This document shows positions 63,349-64,000 of a stretch of 64,000 nucleotides of DNA, piece after piece. The notes beneath the pieces were generated by a model. The model ran no database searches and was not told the origin of the DNA. It was given only the letters and a program-made list of their open reading frames with translations. The first letter of the stretch is position 1. Each line of letters opens with the position of its first letter. A program made the position numbers and the translations under genes. Source of the stretch: Streptomyces sp. RKAG290 (GTDB lineage: Bacteria > Actinomycetota > Actinomycetes > Streptomycetales > Streptomycetaceae). Location: assembly GCF_023701695.1 (NCBI RefSeq), contig NZ_JAJOZC010000001.1, positions 6,571,894 to 6,635,893 of the forward strand. Reading direction: 5' to 3'.

Positions 63349-64000
63349 GTGGAACAAACCCTGCCGTGGGTCGTTCGTGAGCTGCCACCCCCTGGCTCAC
63401 TGGACCTCTGGCTCCTGAGGGTCTCGGATGTCCCCATCGGCATCCTGGACGAACAGGTACTCGACGCGACCGAGCGTCAGCGTGCCGCCAGTCTCATGCA
63501 CGCCGCCGACCGGACCCGGTTCACGGCCGCGCATGTCGCTCTTCGCCGGCTGCTCGGCTCGTACCTGAGCCTGCGCCCCGAGGACGTCCACTTCGGCCGG
63601 GACGCCTGCCCCTGCTGCGGCGGACCGCACGGCCGGCCCACCGTGCTCGACGCCGAGGACCGGCTGTTCTTCTCGCTGTCGCACCGGGGCGATCTCGCCG
63701 TCGTCGGCACGGCGCTGGCCCCCATCGGGGTCGACGTGGAACTGGTGTCGGACGAGGACGGCACCGCCGAACTCGCCTCGATGCTGCACGTGGACGAGCA
63801 GGCCGAACTGGCCGCGCTCAGCCCCCCGGCACGGCCCCGGGCGCTGGCCCGGCTGTGGACCCGCAAGGAGGCCTACCTCAAGGGCCTCGGCACGGGTCTG
63901 GGCCGCGATCCGGCTCTCGACTACGTCGGCTCGGGGCAGCCCGAGGGCCCGTACCCGCCGTCCGGCTGGACCCTGCGCGACATCCCGGTGGACCGGGGTT
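63349..64000 (+). CDS. Sfp-type 4'-phosphopantetheinyl transferase, truncated by window end
   Basis: The frame is open from GTG 63349 to the last base, giving 217 visible residues. Markers: FTAAHVALRRLLGSYL, a CPCCGGPHGRP block, FSLSHRGDLAVV, GVDVE with the metal-binding acids, and WTRKEAYLKGLGTGL. Enzymes of this family move the phosphopantetheine arm of CoA to PCP and ACP domains and are required for every carrier in the cluster. AGGAG is six or more bases upstream of the GTG. A 43-base gap to the MFS gene suggests the same operon. The C-terminus is outside the window. Confidence 0.93.
   Translation, partial: MEQTLPWVVRELPPPGSLDLWLLRVSDVPIGILDEQVLDATERQRAASLMHAADRTRFTAAHVALRRLLGSYLSLRPEDVHFGRDACPCCGGPHGRPTVLDAEDRLFFSLSHRGDLAVVGTALAPIGVDVELVSDEDGTAELASMLHVDEQAELAALSPPARPRALARLWTRKEAYLKGLGTGLGRDPALDYVGSGQPEGPYPPSGWTLRDIPVDRG

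Overview
The window is high-GC actinobacterial DNA, most likely Streptomyces or a close relative. The codon usage is strongly G/C-ending, GTG starts are common, and AfsR/SARP-type and XRE-NB-ARC regulators are present. It is almost entirely a nonribosomal peptide (NRPS) biosynthetic region with ordinary chromosomal genes at the left edge. I saw no rRNA, tRNA, CRISPR array or insertion sequence.

Layout. 1-4568 is background: the 3' end of a LysR regulator, a PPOX-fold flavoprotein, an isochorismatase-like hydrolase, an exported Rieske protein and an S9 peptidase. 4731-6285 (+) holds a secreted 77-aa peptide, an eight-cysteine protein and a type II thioesterase, ending at a 28-bp two-way terminator (6300-6360). 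6366-26312 is one tightly overlapping minus-strand operon. In transcription order it encodes an MFS exporter, NRPS A-PCP-C-PCP, a luciferase-like monooxygenase, NRPS C-A-PCP-E, NRPS C-A-PCP-TE, NRPS C-A-PCP and an AT-less KS-ACP. 26589-32231 carries two small genes (one a secreted peptide with five DDKGPT repeats), a SARP regulator and an XRE/NB-ARC regulator. 32327-34200 has a carbamoyltransferase homologue, MbtH and a small helical protein.

34441-63305 (+) is a second biosynthetic arm. A translationally coupled operon encodes a two-subunit B12-dependent glutamate (methylaspartate) mutase, an AsnRS/AsnA-like ligase and a GltB-like flavoprotein. Two giant NRPSs follow: A-PCP-(C-A-PCP)x3, then (C-A-PCP)x2-TE. 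The arm ends with a GHMP kinase, a CysK-like PLP enzyme, an ATP-grasp ligase, an argininosuccinate-lyase homologue and an MFS exporter. A phosphopantetheinyl transferase is cut by the window end.

How it may work together. Mutase plus the kinase/CysK/ASL set matches the precursor supply known for friulimicin-type peptides (3-methylaspartate and 2,3-diaminobutyrate). The NRPS architecture here is not that of friulimicin. The six plus-strand modules and the minus-strand line could be two neighbouring clusters or one composite cluster; sequence alone cannot decide. MbtH, the PPTase and the type II TE would serve both.

Data caution. Four NRPS genes appear broken into several frames. I traced fourteen breaks. 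Every one is a -1 step, most fall in short C or G runs, and adding one base at each makes each gene length an exact multiple of three. I treat these as probable sequence errors, not pseudogenes, and give each gene as one full-length CDS.
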